A stretch of DNA of 64,000 nt, taken from the NCBI RefSeq assembly GCF_000373925.1, contig NZ_KB892768.1, positions 124,001 to 188,000 on the forward strand, read 5' to 3'. Below, piece by piece: positions 8,277 through 18,114 of the stretch. The notes below the pieces were generated by a model. It was not told the DNA's origin. It was given only the letters and a program-made list of their open reading frames with translations, and did not search any database. Every line of letters starts with the position of its first letter. Position 1 is the stretch's first letter. Source of the DNA: Actinopolymorpha alba DSM 45243. Its GTDB lineage: Bacteria > Actinomycetota > Actinomycetes > Propionibacteriales > Actinopolymorphaceae. The position numbers and the translations under genes were made by a program.

Positions 8277-8930
8277 TCACTCTCCCGGACCGAGCGTGTC
8301 GCCCCAGGTGTTCCAGTAAGTGATCTCCTCGACCGGACGGCGCTTGGCTGGTCTGAAGTCCGTACCGATCGTGTAGGCGACCGGCAGCATCGCGGCCTGC
8401 GTCACCGAGTCCGGGATGCCGAGGAGTTCAGCTGCCTCCCGCTCGTAGGCCAGGTGGAACGTCGTCCACACCGAACCCAGGCCTCTGGAGCGCAGCGCCA
8501 ACTGGAAGCTCCACACCGCCGGATGGATCGAGCCGAAGAACGCCGCCGCGTGCCGCAGGTCGGTGATCCGTCCTTCGATGCAGGGGATCACCAGCACCGG
8601 AACCCGGTCGATGACGTCCATGAGGTAGCGGGCGGACTCCTGGACCCGCGCCTGCTGCGCGTTCGGCGACGCGGTCGCCCCCGCGGCTCGAAGGTACGCC
8701 TCGCCCCCGGCGCGGTACAGCTCCCCCAGCCTGGCGCGCTTGTCAGCGTCGAATACGACGACCCACCGCCAGCCCTGGCTGTTGCTGCCGGTCGGGGCCT
8801 GGGTGGCGAGGCGAAGGCAGTCGAGCAACACCTCACGCTCGACTGGACGCTCCAGGTCAAGGCGTTTGCGAACGGCCCGGGTCGTGGAGAGCAGGTGGTC
8901 GGTGACGGCGAGGTCGATCAGCTCAGTCAT
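8277..8930 (-). CDS. Nitroreductase-family FMN protein
   Basis: Cytoplasmic 217-residue protein with the nitroreductase fold. The FMN-binding start is STTRAVRKRLDLERPVE, then LRLATQAPTGSNSQGWRWVVV, and the C-terminal GLGSVWTTFHL and LLGIPDSV segments are family landmarks. It is predicted to reduce nitro or quinone compounds with NAD(P)H; the true substrate is unknown. No strong ribosome site precedes the ATG at 8930. It stands alone, with a 195-bp gap before uvrA. Confidence 0.85.
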   Translation of the reverse strand: MTELIDLAVTDHLLSTTRAVRKRLDLERPVEREVLLDCLRLATQAPTGSNSQGWRWVVVFDADKRARLGELYRAGGEAYLRAAGATASPNAQQARVQESARYLMDVIDRVPVLVIPCIEGRITDLRHAAAFFGSIHPAVWSFQLALRSRGLGSVWTTFHLAYEREAAELLGIPDSVTQAAMLPVAYTIGTDFRPAKRRPVEEITYWNTWGDTLGPGE

Positions 8931-9125
8931 GCCTCGACGCTACCCAGCCGCGGACCGGCCGGCTCGACCCAACGGCAACCCAGCCGAACGATCGGGGCTG
9001 GCGGGCGACGACCTCACAGCCAGAACTCTCACTGCCACAACGAGTGTGGGGTGCCGGTCAGATCGACCGGGACCCCCCCACACCAGCAAGTCGTACGAGC
9101 GCCGATGAGCGACCGAGTGGTTCCC

Positions 9126-12100
9126 TCAGGCGGACTTCCTCGTCGAGGCCTTCTTGGTGGCCTTCTTCGCGGGGCTGGCCTTCCTGGCCACGTTGGCTTT
9201 GCCCGCCGTGCCAGCCTTCCCATTGGCACCGGCTTTCGCTGCGGCGCTGGTCCCCCTCGTCGCGCTGGTCTTCCTGGCGGAGGTGGCCTTCTTCGTGCCG
9301 TTCTTGCCAGCGCTGTCCCCGGCCTTCGTGGCGCTCCTGCTTGCCTTCGCGGGCTTCTTGGCACCGCCAGACGTGGTCGTGGTGGTCCGGGCCGTGCCCG
9401 TGGTGACCCGGGCCGAGACCGCCCGCGCCGCGCGCTCGGCGTAGTCGGGAAGCACATGACGGAGGAAATCTCCTGTGTAGCTGCCCTCGTCGGCCGCGAC
9501 GTCTTCGGGGGTACCCTCCACGATGATCTTGCCGCCTCGGGTGCCGCCCTCCGGCCCCAGGTCGATGACCCAGTCGGCGGTCTTGATCACGTCGAGGTTG
9601 TGCTCGATGACGATGACCGTGTTGCCCTGGTCGACCAGGCGACCGAGCACTCCCAGGAGCTTGCGGATGTCTTCGAAGTGCAGGCCGGTTGTCGGCTCGT
9701 CGAGGACGTAGAGCGTGCGCCCGGTCGACCGCTTCTGCAACTCGGACGACAGCTTGACCCGCTGCGCCTCACCACCGGAGAGGGTCGGAGCGGGCTGTCC
9801 CATTCGTACGTATCCCAGTCCGACGTCGACGAGGGTACGCAGGTGACGGGAGATCGCCGGGATGGCCTCGAAGAACTCCAGCGCCTCCTCGATGGGCATG
9901 TCGAGGACTTCGGCGATGGTTTTGCTCTTGTAGTGAACCTCCAGCGTCTCGCGGTTGTACCGGGCACCGTGACAGACCTCGCACGGCACATAGACGTCGG
10001 GGAGGAAGTTCATCTCGATCTTGATCGTGCCGTCGCCGGAGCATGCTTCGCAGCGGCCACCCTTGACGTTGAACGAGAACCGTCCGGGCAGGTAGCCGCG
10101 GATCTTCGCCTCCGGCGTCTCGGCGAACAACCTGCGGATGTGGTCGAAGACGCCGGTGTAGGTGGCCGGGTTGGACCGTGGTGTGCGTCCGATCGGCGAC
10201 TGGTCGACATGGATGACCTTGTCGATGTGATCGGTCCCCGTGATCTTCTGGTGGTGTCCCGGAACGTCGCGCGCGCCATAGATCTGCTTGGCCAGCGCGG
10301 CGTAGAGGATGTCGTTGACCAGCGTGGACTTGCCGGAGCCGGACACACCCGTCACCGCGACGAAGCAGCCGAGCGGGAACGACACCGTGACGTCGCGCAG
10401 GTTGTGCTGCCAGGCCTTGTGCACGGTCACCTCGCGCCCGGGCGTCGGCGGTCGGCGTACATCGGGGATCGGGATCTGGCGCCGGCCCGAAAGGTAGGCG
10501 CCGGTCAGGGAGTCCGGATGGCGAAGCAGCGCGGCGAGCGGGCCGGCGTGCACCAACTGGCCGCCATGCTCGCCGGCGCCCGGGCCGATGTCGACGATCC
10601 AGTCGGCGGTCCGGATGGTGTCTTCGTCGTGTTCGACCACGATGAGGGTGTTGCCGAGGTCACGGAGCCGGACGAGCGTCTCGATCAGTCGATGGTTGTC
10701 GCGCTGGTGCAGGCCGATCGACGGCTCGTCGAGGACGTAGAGAACGCCGACGAGTCCCGAGCCGATCTGTGTCGCCAGCCGGATCCGCTGTGCCTCACCA
10801 CCGGACAGCGACCCTGAGGGACGGTCGAGCGTGAGGTAGTCGAGGCCGACGTCCAGCAGGAAGCGGAGGCGTTCGCCGATCTCCTTGACCACCCGTGCGG
10901 CGATCTGCTTCTCGCGGGGACTGAGCTCCAACTCGCGCAGGAACGCCGCGATCTCGCCGATCGGCAGCGCGCAGGCCTCCGCGATCGACTTCTCACCTAT
11001 CGTCACCGACAGCGACATCGGCTTGAGCCGCGCGCCTCGGCAACTCTGGCAGGGGACCTCCCGCATGTAGCCTTCGAACCGCTCCCGGCTCGAGTCGGAC
11101 TCAGCCTCGGAGTGGCGCCTGGTGACGTACGAAATGACGCCTTCGTACGTCGTGTAGTAGGACCGCTCGCGTCCATAGCGGTTGCGGTAGCGGACGTGGA
11201 CCTGATCGGCGTAGCCATGCAGGAGCGCCTTCCGGGCCTTCGCGGGCAGACGCTCGAACGCCATGTCGGTGCGGAAGCCGATCGTGGTCGCGAGCGCCTC
11301 GATGAGCCGGCCGAAGTAGTCGGAGACGTGGGCGCCCGCCCAGGGAGCGAGCGCGCCCTCGTCGAGGCTCTTGGTCGCGTCGGGCACCACCAGGTCGGGG
11401 TCGACCTCCATCCGGGTGCCGAGGCCGGTGCAGTCGGGGCACGCGCCGAAGGGCGAGTTGAACGAGAAGGACCGCGGCTCCAGCTCCTCGAACGACAGGT
11501 CGTCGTCAGGACAGTAGAGGTGCTCTGACCAGACCCGCTCACGCTGCGGATCCGTCTCCGGCAGGTCCACGAAGTCGAGCGTCACCAGCCCGCCACCCAG
11601 GTGAAGTGCGGTCTCGATGGAGTCGGTGAGTCGTCGCTTGGCTGAGCCCTTCACCGTGAGCCGGTCGACGACGACCTCGATGGTGTGCTTCTTCTGCTTG
11701 TCGAGCTTCGGGACGTCCTCGAGCGCGTGGACCGCGCCGTCGACCCGCACCCGGGAGTAGCCCTGGGTGGTGAGCTGCCGGAACAGGTCGGAGTATTCGC
11801 CCTTGCGCCCGCGCACCAACGGCGCCAGGACCTGGAACCTGGTCCCCTCCTCGAGCTCCAGCATCCGGTCGACGATCTGCTGCGGCGTCTGCCGGCTGAT
11901 CGGGCGGCCACACTGGGGGCAGTGGGGATGACCGATGCGCGCGTAGAGCAGCCGGAGGTAGTCGTAGACCTCGGTGATGGTGCCCACCGTGGAGCGGGGG
12001 TTGCGCGAGGTGGACTTCTGGTCGATCGAGACAGCTGGCGAGAGGCCCTCGATGAAGTCGACGTCAGGCTTGTCCATCTGCCCGAGGAACTGCCGAGCGT

Positions 12101-12281
12101 ACGCCGACAGCGACTCCACGTAGCGGCGCTGGCCTTCGGCGAAGATCGTGTCGAACGCGAGGCTCGACTTCCCCGAGCCCGACAGGCCGGTGAACACGAT
12201 GAGCGCGTCGCGCGGCAACTCAAGAGAGATGTCCTTGAGGTTGTGCTCGCGAGCGCCTCGAATGATGAGCTGGTCAGCCAC
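9126..12281 (-). CDS. uvrA: Excinuclease ABC subunit A with a basic lysine/alanine-rich C-terminal tail
   Basis: Damage-recognition ATPase of nucleotide excision repair, partner of UvrB. Both ABC ATPase halves are complete: Walker [10 protein letters not shown] near 31 and GVSGSGKST near 650, signatures [12 protein letters not shown] and [11 protein letters not shown], and zinc fingers CPQC and [11 protein letters not shown] with CEVC. The core should end near residue 945 after [19 protein letters not shown]. About 100 further residues are almost only Lys, Ala, Ser, Thr, Gly and Arg ([34 protein letters not shown]), like histone H1 tails. The 1051-residue length exceeds the usual 940-970. The GTG start at 12281 agrees with the [17 protein letters not shown] start of the family. 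No LexA-type operator was seen upstream. Confidence 0.97.
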   Translation of the reverse strand: MADQLIIRGAREHNLKDISLELPRDALIVFTGLSGSGKSSLAFDTIFAEGQRRYVESLSAYARQFLGQMDKPDVDFIEGLSPAVSIDQKSTSRNPRSTVGTITEVYDYLRLLYARIGHPHCPQCGRPISRQTPQQIVDRMLELEEGTRFQVLAPLVRGRKGEYSDLFRQLTTQGYSRVRVDGAVHALEDVPKLDKQKKHTIEVVVDRLTVKGSAKRRLTDSIETALHLGGGLVTLDFVDLPETDPQRERVWSEHLYCPDDDLSFEELEPRSFSFNSPFGACPDCTGLGTRMEVDPDLVVPDATKSLDEGALAPWAGAHVSDYFGRLIEALATTIGFRTDMAFERLPAKARKALLHGYADQVHVRYRNRYGRERSYYTTYEGVISYVTRRHSEAESDSSRERFEGYMREVPCQSCRGARLKPMSLSVTIGEKSIAEACALPIGEIAAFLRELELSPREKQIAARVVKEIGERLRFLLDVGLDYLTLDRPSGSLSGGEAQRIRLATQIGSGLVGVLYVLDEPSIGLHQRDNHRLIETLVRLRDLGNTLIVVEHDEDTIRTADWIVDIGPGAGEHGGQLVHAGPLAALLRHPDSLTGAYLSGRRQIPIPDVRRPPTPGREVTVHKAWQHNLRDVTVSFPLGCFVAVTGVSGSGKSTLVNDILYAALAKQIYGARDVPGHHQKITGTDHIDKVIHVDQSPIGRTPRSNPATYTGVFDHIRRLFAETPEAKIRGYLPGRFSFNVKGGRCEACSGDGTIKIEMNFLPDVYVPCEVCHGARYNRETLEVHYKSKTIAEVLDMPIEEALEFFEAIPAISRHLRTLVDVGLGYVRMGQPAPTLSGGEAQRVKLSSELQKRSTGRTLYVLDEPTTGLHFEDIRKLLGVLGRLVDQGNTVIVIEHNLDVIKTADWVIDLGPEGGTRGGKIIVEGTPEDVAADEGSYTGDFLRHVLPDYAERAARAVSARVTTGTARTTTTTSGGAKKPAKASRSATKAGDSAGKNGTKKATSARKTSATRGTSAAAKAGANGKAGTAGKANVARKASPAKKATKKASTRKSA

Positions 12282-12513
12282 GGCGGCGGTTCCGTCCTCG
12301 GCAACGGTGGTTGTTTGGCGGTTCGTTCTTTGGCTATATGTGCTGGTCAGTGCGGTGTGGTCGAGCTGTTCGGAAGGTCGGGTCTCGGCTTGTCAGACGT
12401 GGGTACGACACGGCTTGGCCATGCTAACGGGGCCCACCGACAAGCCTGCCCGACGCGGATCCGCGAGGCGCCGGCGCCATCGAGCGGGCATCCGATCCGG
12501 GCGCTCCCGATCG

Positions 12514-12903
12514 TCAGGACTCCTGGAACCATCCCGGGGGAAACTGCCGCTCCATCTCCAGGGCCAGGCGCTGGAGAAGGGAGCTCCGGCTCTCGCCGGT
12601 CGCCTCGCCGAGCCAGCGCAGGAGCACCTCGTCGATACCGAGGTGGATCCAGCCCTCCGCGGAGCGCCAGCCGGTGAGCTCAGCCATCGCGTCCTGGAGC
12701 GCTTTGGCTTCGTCCGGCGTCACCTCGACTTCGATGGACACATGCGGTGCCGGGTTGACCTCCGCGAGGACCTCGAACCGCTCCTCGATCGACCGGTCCT
12801 TCTCCCCCAACACCGTCAGCGTCCTGATCCAGCGGTGGATGATCTCGCGAGTCGGATCTTCCGGGGGTGTCGGATCTTCCGGGGGTGTCTGTGCGCTGTT
12901 CAC
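12514..12903 (-). CDS. Conserved hypothetical acidic protein with N-terminal PPEDPT repeat
   Basis: Unrecognised protein of 129 residues. The start at GTG 12903 is chosen because GAGAGG lies just upstream and the open frame before it has no ribosome site. The N-terminus carries a perfect 18-bp tandem duplication (12851-12868 and 12869-12886) giving [12 protein letters not shown]. The rest is charged and compact, with [39 protein letters not shown] and [18 protein letters not shown]. No signal peptide or membrane segment. It lies upstream of uvrA on the same strand, 232 bp away, and is divergent from the sugar dehydrogenase at 13146. Confidence 0.6.
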   Translation of the reverse strand: MNSAQTPPEDPTPPEDPTREIIHRWIRTLTVLGEKDRSIEERFEVLAEVNPAPHVSIEVEVTPDEAKALQDAMAELTGWRSAEGWIHLGIDEVLLRWLGEATGESRSSLLQRLALEMERQFPPGWFQES

Positions 12904-13145
12904 GTTGACCGACCCTCTCGATTGGTGTGAATGAACCTGAGCTGTCTGTGGCGGGGAGTAACCCAGAGTCTTCCGGGTCCGTCCAATCCGGCCAGAACCG
13001 GCCGACTTTCCCACATCCGGGTTGGACGTACGCCGGTGGATGCCCGAAAGAATGGACTCGATTCCACACCGGGATCGTGCCGAACCCCACCGGCTCCGAG
13101 AAGACATCCAGACCGACACACCGCATCACCAAAGAATGGGTATCA

Positions 13146-14147
13146 ATGATCCGTCTTGCCATGCTCAGCTTCTGGCACGTCCACGCGGGCGACTACGCCC
13201 GCCAGGCCCAGCAGCATCCAGGTACCCAGATCGTGGCGGCCTGGGACGAGGATCCAGACCGCGGCCGGGTCGAGGCCGACAAGCTGGGCGTCCCCTTCCA
13301 CGAGAATCTTGACGAACTCCTCGCGCGCCCGGATGTGGACGGCGTGATCGTCGACACGCCCACCAACATCCACCCCGAGGTCATGGTCGCGGCCGCCCGT
13401 GCGGGCAAGCACATCTTCACCGAGAAGGTTCTCGCCCTCACCGTCCGGGAGTGCAACGAGATCCTGGCCGAGGTCGAGAAGTCCGGCGTCGCGCTCACGT
13501 TGTCCCTCCCCCGGTTGTACGACGGCTACACCGTGGCGATCCAGGACGTCCTCGCCTCCGGGGCGCTCGGCGAGATCACGCTCGTCCGTACCCGCCTCTC
13601 GCACGGTGGGTCGGTCGGTGAGGGATGGCTTCCCGAGCACTTCTACAACGCCGAGCAGTGTGGTGGCGGCGCCCTGGTCGACCTCGGCTGCCACCCGATG
13701 TACCTCGCCCGGCTCTTCTTCGGCGGGCTTCCGGAGTCTGTGAGCGCGAGCTACGGCCACGTGACCGGCCGCGCGGTCGAGGACAACGCCGTCGCGGTCC
13801 TGCGCTACCCCGGCGGGGGTCTCGCCGTGGTCGAGGCGGGGTTCGTCAACACCTACTCGCCGTTCACGATCGAGGTGCACGGCACCCTCGGCAGCCTGCT
13901 CTACGGCACTCCCGAGGGCACGCTGCTCGTCCGCAGCCCCGCGCACGAAGGCGGCGAGCGCTGGGTCGAGCTTCCGCTGGCCGAACGCAAGCCGATGGCG
14001 TTCGAGCAGTGGGTCACCCACATCCAGAACGGCACGAGGGCCCACGAGAACGTCGAGATCGGCCTCGACCTCACCCGCCTGATGGAGGCGGCCAACCACT
14101 CCGTCGCCATCGACGCGCCGGTGCGGATCGACAGCATCAGCGCCTGA
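13146..14147 (+). CDS. Gfo/Idh/MocA-family oxidoreductase (first of a tandem pair)
   Basis: NAD(P)-dependent dehydrogenase fold of 333 residues. The Rossmann region starts MIRLAMLSFWHVHAGDYAR, followed by DTPTNIHPEVMVAAARAGKHIFTEKVLALT with the family lysine (here EKV rather than the usual EKP). The catalytic-domain motif GGGALVDLGCHPMYLARLFFG carries the conserved His. The Rossmann glycine motif is degenerate (LSFWHVHA), which some family members show. The ATG at 13146 has only a weak AAAGAATGG site before it. It is followed 170 bp later by a second dehydrogenase of the same family, suggesting a shared sugar pathway. Confidence 0.88.
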   Translation: MIRLAMLSFWHVHAGDYARQAQQHPGTQIVAAWDEDPDRGRVEADKLGVPFHENLDELLARPDVDGVIVDTPTNIHPEVMVAAARAGKHIFTEKVLALTVRECNEILAEVEKSGVALTLSLPRLYDGYTVAIQDVLASGALGEITLVRTRLSHGGSVGEGWLPEHFYNAEQCGGGALVDLGCHPMYLARLFFGGLPESVSASYGHVTGRAVEDNAVAVLRYPGGGLAVVEAGFVNTYSPFTIEVHGTLGSLLYGTPEGTLLVRSPAHEGGERWVELPLAERKPMAFEQWVTHIQNGTRAHENVEIGLDLTRLMEAANHSVAIDAPVRIDSISA

Positions 14148-14316
14148 CCAGCACCATCGTTCCCAGCCCGCACGGACAACGGCAGCGCCGCCGGTCCAGT
14201 CGTGGGCCAGCCGCCGGACAGGGCGCACACCCACCGGCGGTTCGGTCCATATTCACCGCGCGGGGGTCACCCCCACTGTGCGTCAACCAGCAGTTGCATC
14301 GAGGAGGATCTCCCAT

Positions 14317-15312
14317 ATGACCGTGAACGTCGGGCTCATCGGCTGCGGCGGTATCTCGAACCCGCACCTCCGTGGCTACCTCGACATCCCCGACCAGGCC
14401 AAGGTGACCGCGGTCGCCGACGTGGTCGAGGCGAACGCGCGGACCCGCGCCGAGCAGGTGGGCGGCGCGAAGATCTTCTCTGACTACCGCGACCTGATCG
14501 CCTCAGGCGGTGTCGACGCCGTCGACATCTGCCTGCCGCACCACCTGCACGCCGACGCCATCATCGCCGCGGCGGAGGCCGGCAAGCACATCCTGTGCGA
14601 GAAGCCGCTGTGCATCACGACCGAGGAAGCGGAAAAGATCACCAAGGTCGTACAAGACAACGGCGTCACGTTGATGTGCGCCCACAACCAGCTGTTCATG
14701 CCACCGGTCGCCAAGGCCCGCGAACTCATCCAGAGCGGTGCGCTGGGCAAGGTCTTCGAGTTGCGGACGACCGACAGCTTCTTCAACCGCGGCCTGAACT
14801 CCGACATGGGCTGGCGGGGCAACCTGGAGACCGCGGGCGGTGGCGAGCTCATCGACACCGGCTACCACCCGACGTACCTCCTGCTGCACCTCGCCACCGC
14901 CGAACCCGCCGAGGTCGTGGCGATGACCAGCCGGCACCGCCTGCCGATGGAGGGTGAGGACTCCGCGCAGGTGCTCGTGCGGTTCGCCGACGGCAGTGTC
15001 GGCACGATCGTGACGAGCTGGGCGTACGTCCCGTCGTCCAACACCGAGAAGTTCTCCGTCGTCGCCGAGAAGGGCACGCTCTGGAGTGACGGGCGTACCC
15101 TCCACCACCGCACGGTCGAAGGTGTGCTCACCACGACGGAGTTCCCGGAGGTCGACGCGTTCTCCGCGGAGATCGCCGACTTCATCGGCTGCGTCACCGA
15201 GGGCCGCCGCCCGATCAACACCGAGGTGGAGGGCGTCCACGTCCTCAAGGTGATTCTCGGCGCCTACGCGTCGGTCAGGGAGAAGCGAATCATCACGCTC
15301 GCCGACCTGTAG
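14317..15312 (+). CDS. Gfo/Idh/MocA-family oxidoreductase (second of a tandem pair)
   Basis: A second dehydrogenase of the family, 331 residues, with the canonical motifs: NVGLIGCGGISNPHLRGYL (Rossmann glycines), DAVDICLPHHLHADAII, then AGKHILCEKPLCIT with the EKP lysine, and GGGELIDTGYHPTYLLLHL for the catalytic His region. A strong GAGGAGGA site precedes the ATG at 14317. It probably oxidises a sugar or sugar acid together with the protein from 13146. The specific substrate is not evident. A bidirectional terminator follows. Confidence 0.92.
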   Translation: MTVNVGLIGCGGISNPHLRGYLDIPDQAKVTAVADVVEANARTRAEQVGGAKIFSDYRDLIASGGVDAVDICLPHHLHADAIIAAAEAGKHILCEKPLCITTEEAEKITKVVQDNGVTLMCAHNQLFMPPVAKARELIQSGALGKVFELRTTDSFFNRGLNSDMGWRGNLETAGGGELIDTGYHPTYLLLHLATAEPAEVVAMTSRHRLPMEGEDSAQVLVRFADGSVGTIVTSWAYVPSSNTEKFSVVAEKGTLWSDGRTLHHRTVEGVLTTTEFPEVDAFSAEIADFIGCVTEGRRPINTEVEGVHVLKVILGAYASVREKRIITLADL

Positions 15313-15386
15313 CCGTCACGGACAACCCACAACCACAGTGGTGGGGGTGGGCACGACGGGGCGAAGCCCGAGCGGGGCCGGAATCA

Positions 15387-15429
15387 CGAAGTGCCCTTGC
15401 CGCGAAGCCGTCGCGGCAAGGGCACTTCG
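15387..15429. terminator. Bidirectional terminator hairpin between convergent genes
   Basis: A perfect 18-bp inverted repeat (15387-15404 and 15412-15429, CGAAGTGCCCTTGCCGCG and its complement) with a 7-base loop sits exactly between the stop of the dehydrogenase and the stop of the acetyltransferase. There is no U-tract, as is usual in high-GC actinobacteria. Confidence 0.8.
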
Positions 15430-18114
15430 CTACAGGCGGGTGAGGCGGCGGGCGTACCAGTCGGTGCGGGCGCGCGGCTCGACGGGAACGACCTGCACCC
15501 GCGCACCCAGCACCGTCACGCCGGTCGGGCCCGCGAGCACCGGAACCAACTCGGCGGACAGCACCTCCGGGATGTCGTAGGCCAGCCGGGCCACCCGGTG
15601 CAGAAGATCCTCCAACGCCGCCACCTCCGCGTGCTCCCCGCCGCGGTGCCCGAACAGCAACGGTGCGGCCCGCACCTCCCGCACCATTTCGGCGGCGTCG
15701 ACGTCGGTGAGCGGCGGGATGCGGTACGACAGGTCGCCGAGCAGGTCGGTCGCCACACCGGCCACCCCGAACGACACGATCGGCCCGAACATCTCGTCCT
15801 CGGCACAACCGACGACCACCGGCACGCCGGGCGCCGCCATCTTCTGGACGACGAACCCCGCCTGCGCCGCGTCCCCGATCGTGTCGGACATCGTGGCCCA
15901 GGCATCACGCATCTCGGCCTCGGTGTCGATGTTGCGCCACACGTCGGCGAGGTCGGGGCGCTGCCGGTGGTGGGGCGCGGTCGCCTTCAGGACGACGTTC
16001 CATCCCAGGCGTTCGGCGGTCGCCACCGCCTCCGCGGCCGAGTCGACGGGGTACGCCGGCAGGAGGTTGATGCCGTAGCAGCCGAGGAGTTCGTCGAGCC
16101 GCTCCCCTTCGACGTCCGTACCCTCGGGATGCTCTGTCAGGACGGCGTTGACGATCGCCCTGGCCCGATCATCACCGACGTCCTCGAGCACCGGGATCCG
16201 GCCATGCGGCCGGGCACGCCATTCGGCGTACGCCGTCACCTTGGCGAGCGCCCGCACACCCGCCTGCGGCGAGGCGTATGACGGGACCGATCCGCGCACC
16301 GCCACGCCCTGCTCGTCGTACCGTCGCAGGGGTTCGGGTACGCCATGGCTGCCGAGGAAGGTCACGACGATCGGCTTGGCGCTCTCCCCCGCGACCCGGG
16401 CGATCCGCGCGGCGACGTCAGCGCCGTCGACGTCGACCGGTGAGACGTACACCGCGATCACCGAGTCGACGCTCTCGTCGGCCACCACGTCGGTGAGCGC
16501 CCGCTCGAAGTCGTCGGCGGTCGCGTCGGGCCGGAGCGCGGCGGGCTGGCGGACGACCGTGAGGCCAGCCTCGGCGACCGCGTCCGCCGCGAGCATGCCG
16601 AGCGAGTCGGAGTTGCCGACGATCGCGACGTCCGAGCCGGCGGGCAGCGGTTGGTACGCCAGCACCTGTGCGACGTCCAGCATCTCCTCCAGCGTGTCCA
16701 CCAGGATGACCCCCGCCTGGCGGAACATCGCGTCGACCGCGGCTTGGGGTACGGAGGTGCGATGCACCGTGTGGCCGAGCGGGACGCCCTGGGTGAACCT
16801 GCCCGAGCGGACGGCGACCACGGGCTTGGTCAGAGCGAGCCGGCGGGCCACCCGGCTGAACTTCCGCGGGTTTCCGATCGACTCGAGGTACAGCAGGATC
16901 ACCTCAGTGGCGGGATCCTCACCCCAGTACTGCATCAGGTCGTTGCCGGACACGTCGGCCCGGTTGCCCGCGGACACGAACGTCGACAGGCCGAGCCCGC
17001 GTTGGGCAACCGTCTCCAGGATCACGCTGCCAAGCTCGCCCGACTGGCAGAAGAAGCCGACCCGCCCCCGGGCGGGCACCACCCGCGCCAGGGACGCGTT
17101 GAGGGAGATCTCGGGGCGGGTGTTGATGACACCGAGCGCGCTCGGACCGATCACCCGCAGGCCGTGCGCCCGGGCCAGCCGCGCAAGCTGGCGTTGACGG
17201 TCACGGCCCTCCCGTCCGGTCTCGGCGAACCCACTCGACACGACGATGAGCCCGTTGACCCCCTTGGCCGCACAGGCGACCACCACGTCGCGCACCGAAT
17301 CGGCTGGCACCGCGACGACGGCAAGGTCGATCTCCCCGGGGATGTCGAGCACGCTCGCGTACGCCGGCACACCAGCGACCGCCCGCGCCGTTGGGTTCAC
17401 GGCGTACACCGGTCCGGTGAATCCGCCCAGCACGAGGTTGCGGACCAGGGCCTGGCCCACCTTGTCCTTGGAGCGGCTCGCACCCACGACGGCCACCGAG
17501 CTCGGCGTGAGCAGGCGTTCGACCGACCGCGCCTCCGCGCGGTGCTCGCGTGCGGCCATCACCTCCAGGCTCATCGCGGTCGGCTCGATCTCGAGTTCGA
17601 ACTCCAGAACGCCGTCCTCCACGACGCCGGCGACCTGGTAGCCCGCCTCCTTGAAGACCCCCGCCATCCGGAGGTTGTCGGGCAGCACCTCCGCGCGGAA
17701 CTTCTCGATGCCGTTCTCGCGCGCAGCCTGCGCCAGGTGTTCGAGCAGCACGCTGCCCACTCCGCGCCCCTGGTCGGCGTCCTGCACGAGGAACGCGGCC
17801 TCGGCCTCCCGGGGGCCGGTCCGGTCGTAGCGCCCGACGGCGATCATCTCGTCGCCGACAGTGAGGATGAACGCCACCCGGTCGCGGTGGTCAACCTGGG
17901 TGAAACGCCGCACGTCCTGCTCGGACAGCCGGGGGTACGGCGCGAAGAAGCGGTAGTACTTCGACTCGTCGGAGACCCGGGAGTAGAACGCGACCAGGCG
18001 TTCGGCGTCGTCGGGCCGGATCGGACGTAACACGGCGGTACCGCCGTCGCGGAGTACGACGTCGGCCTCCCAATGCGCCGGGTCGGGCAACTGCGGCGGG
18101 TCCGTCACAGGCAC
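15430..18114 (-). CDS. GNAT / ADP-forming acyl-CoA synthetase fusion, protein lysine acetyltransferase (Pat type II)
   Basis: About 894 residues with a reversed Pat architecture. An N-terminal GNAT domain (about 15-165) has the acetyl-CoA loop DADQGRGVGSVLLEHL. A CoA-binding domain follows (SVAVVGASRSKDKVGQALVRNLV), then succinyl-CoA-ligase-like and ATP-grasp domains (NLLPAYPVDSAAEAVATAERLG, GWNVVLKA). The acid-thiol ligase part of such proteins is usually catalytically inactive and senses acetyl-CoA or ligand. Streptomyces PatA has this GNAT-first order. Its likely role is N-lysine acetylation that tunes acetyl-CoA synthetase and central metabolism. The start is uncertain: GTG codons lie at 18135, 18114 and 18108, none with a clear ribosome site; 18114 is my choice because homologous sequence starts soon after. 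Confidence 0.85.
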   Translation of the reverse strand: MPVTDPPQLPDPAHWEADVVLRDGGTAVLRPIRPDDAERLVAFYSRVSDESKYYRFFAPYPRLSEQDVRRFTQVDHRDRVAFILTVGDEMIAVGRYDRTGPREAEAAFLVQDADQGRGVGSVLLEHLAQAARENGIEKFRAEVLPDNLRMAGVFKEAGYQVAGVVEDGVLEFELEIEPTAMSLEVMAAREHRAEARSVERLLTPSSVAVVGASRSKDKVGQALVRNLVLGGFTGPVYAVNPTARAVAGVPAYASVLDIPGEIDLAVVAVPADSVRDVVVACAAKGVNGLIVVSSGFAETGREGRDRQRQLARLARAHGLRVIGPSALGVINTRPEISLNASLARVVPARGRVGFFCQSGELGSVILETVAQRGLGLSTFVSAGNRADVSGNDLMQYWGEDPATEVILLYLESIGNPRKFSRVARRLALTKPVVAVRSGRFTQGVPLGHTVHRTSVPQAAVDAMFRQAGVILVDTLEEMLDVAQVLAYQPLPAGSDVAIVGNSDSLGMLAADAVAEAGLTVVRQPAALRPDATADDFERALTDVVADESVDSVIAVYVSPVDVDGADVAARIARVAGESAKPIVVTFLGSHGVPEPLRRYDEQGVAVRGSVPSYASPQAGVRALAKVTAYAEWRARPHGRIPVLEDVGDDRARAIVNAVLTEHPEGTDVEGERLDELLGCYGINLLPAYPVDSAAEAVATAERLGWNVVLKATAPHHRQRPDLADVWRNIDTEAEMRDAWATMSDTIGDAAQAGFVVQKMAAPGVPVVVGCAEDEMFGPIVSFGVAGVATDLLGDLSYRIPPLTDVDAAEMVREVRAAPLLFGHRGGEHAEVAALEDLLHRVARLAYDIPEVLSAELVPVLAGPTGVTVLGARVQVVPVEPRARTDWYARRLTRL

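Noticed and set aside
8139-10817. Long rightward open frame of about 890 codons
   Set aside because: It is antisense to the nitroreductase and uvrA genes, has no domain and no ribosome site.
12282-12513. SOS (LexA) box upstream of uvrA, and one upstream of dinB
   Set aside because: Only single CGAAC half-sites were found, with no paired GTTCG at proper distance.
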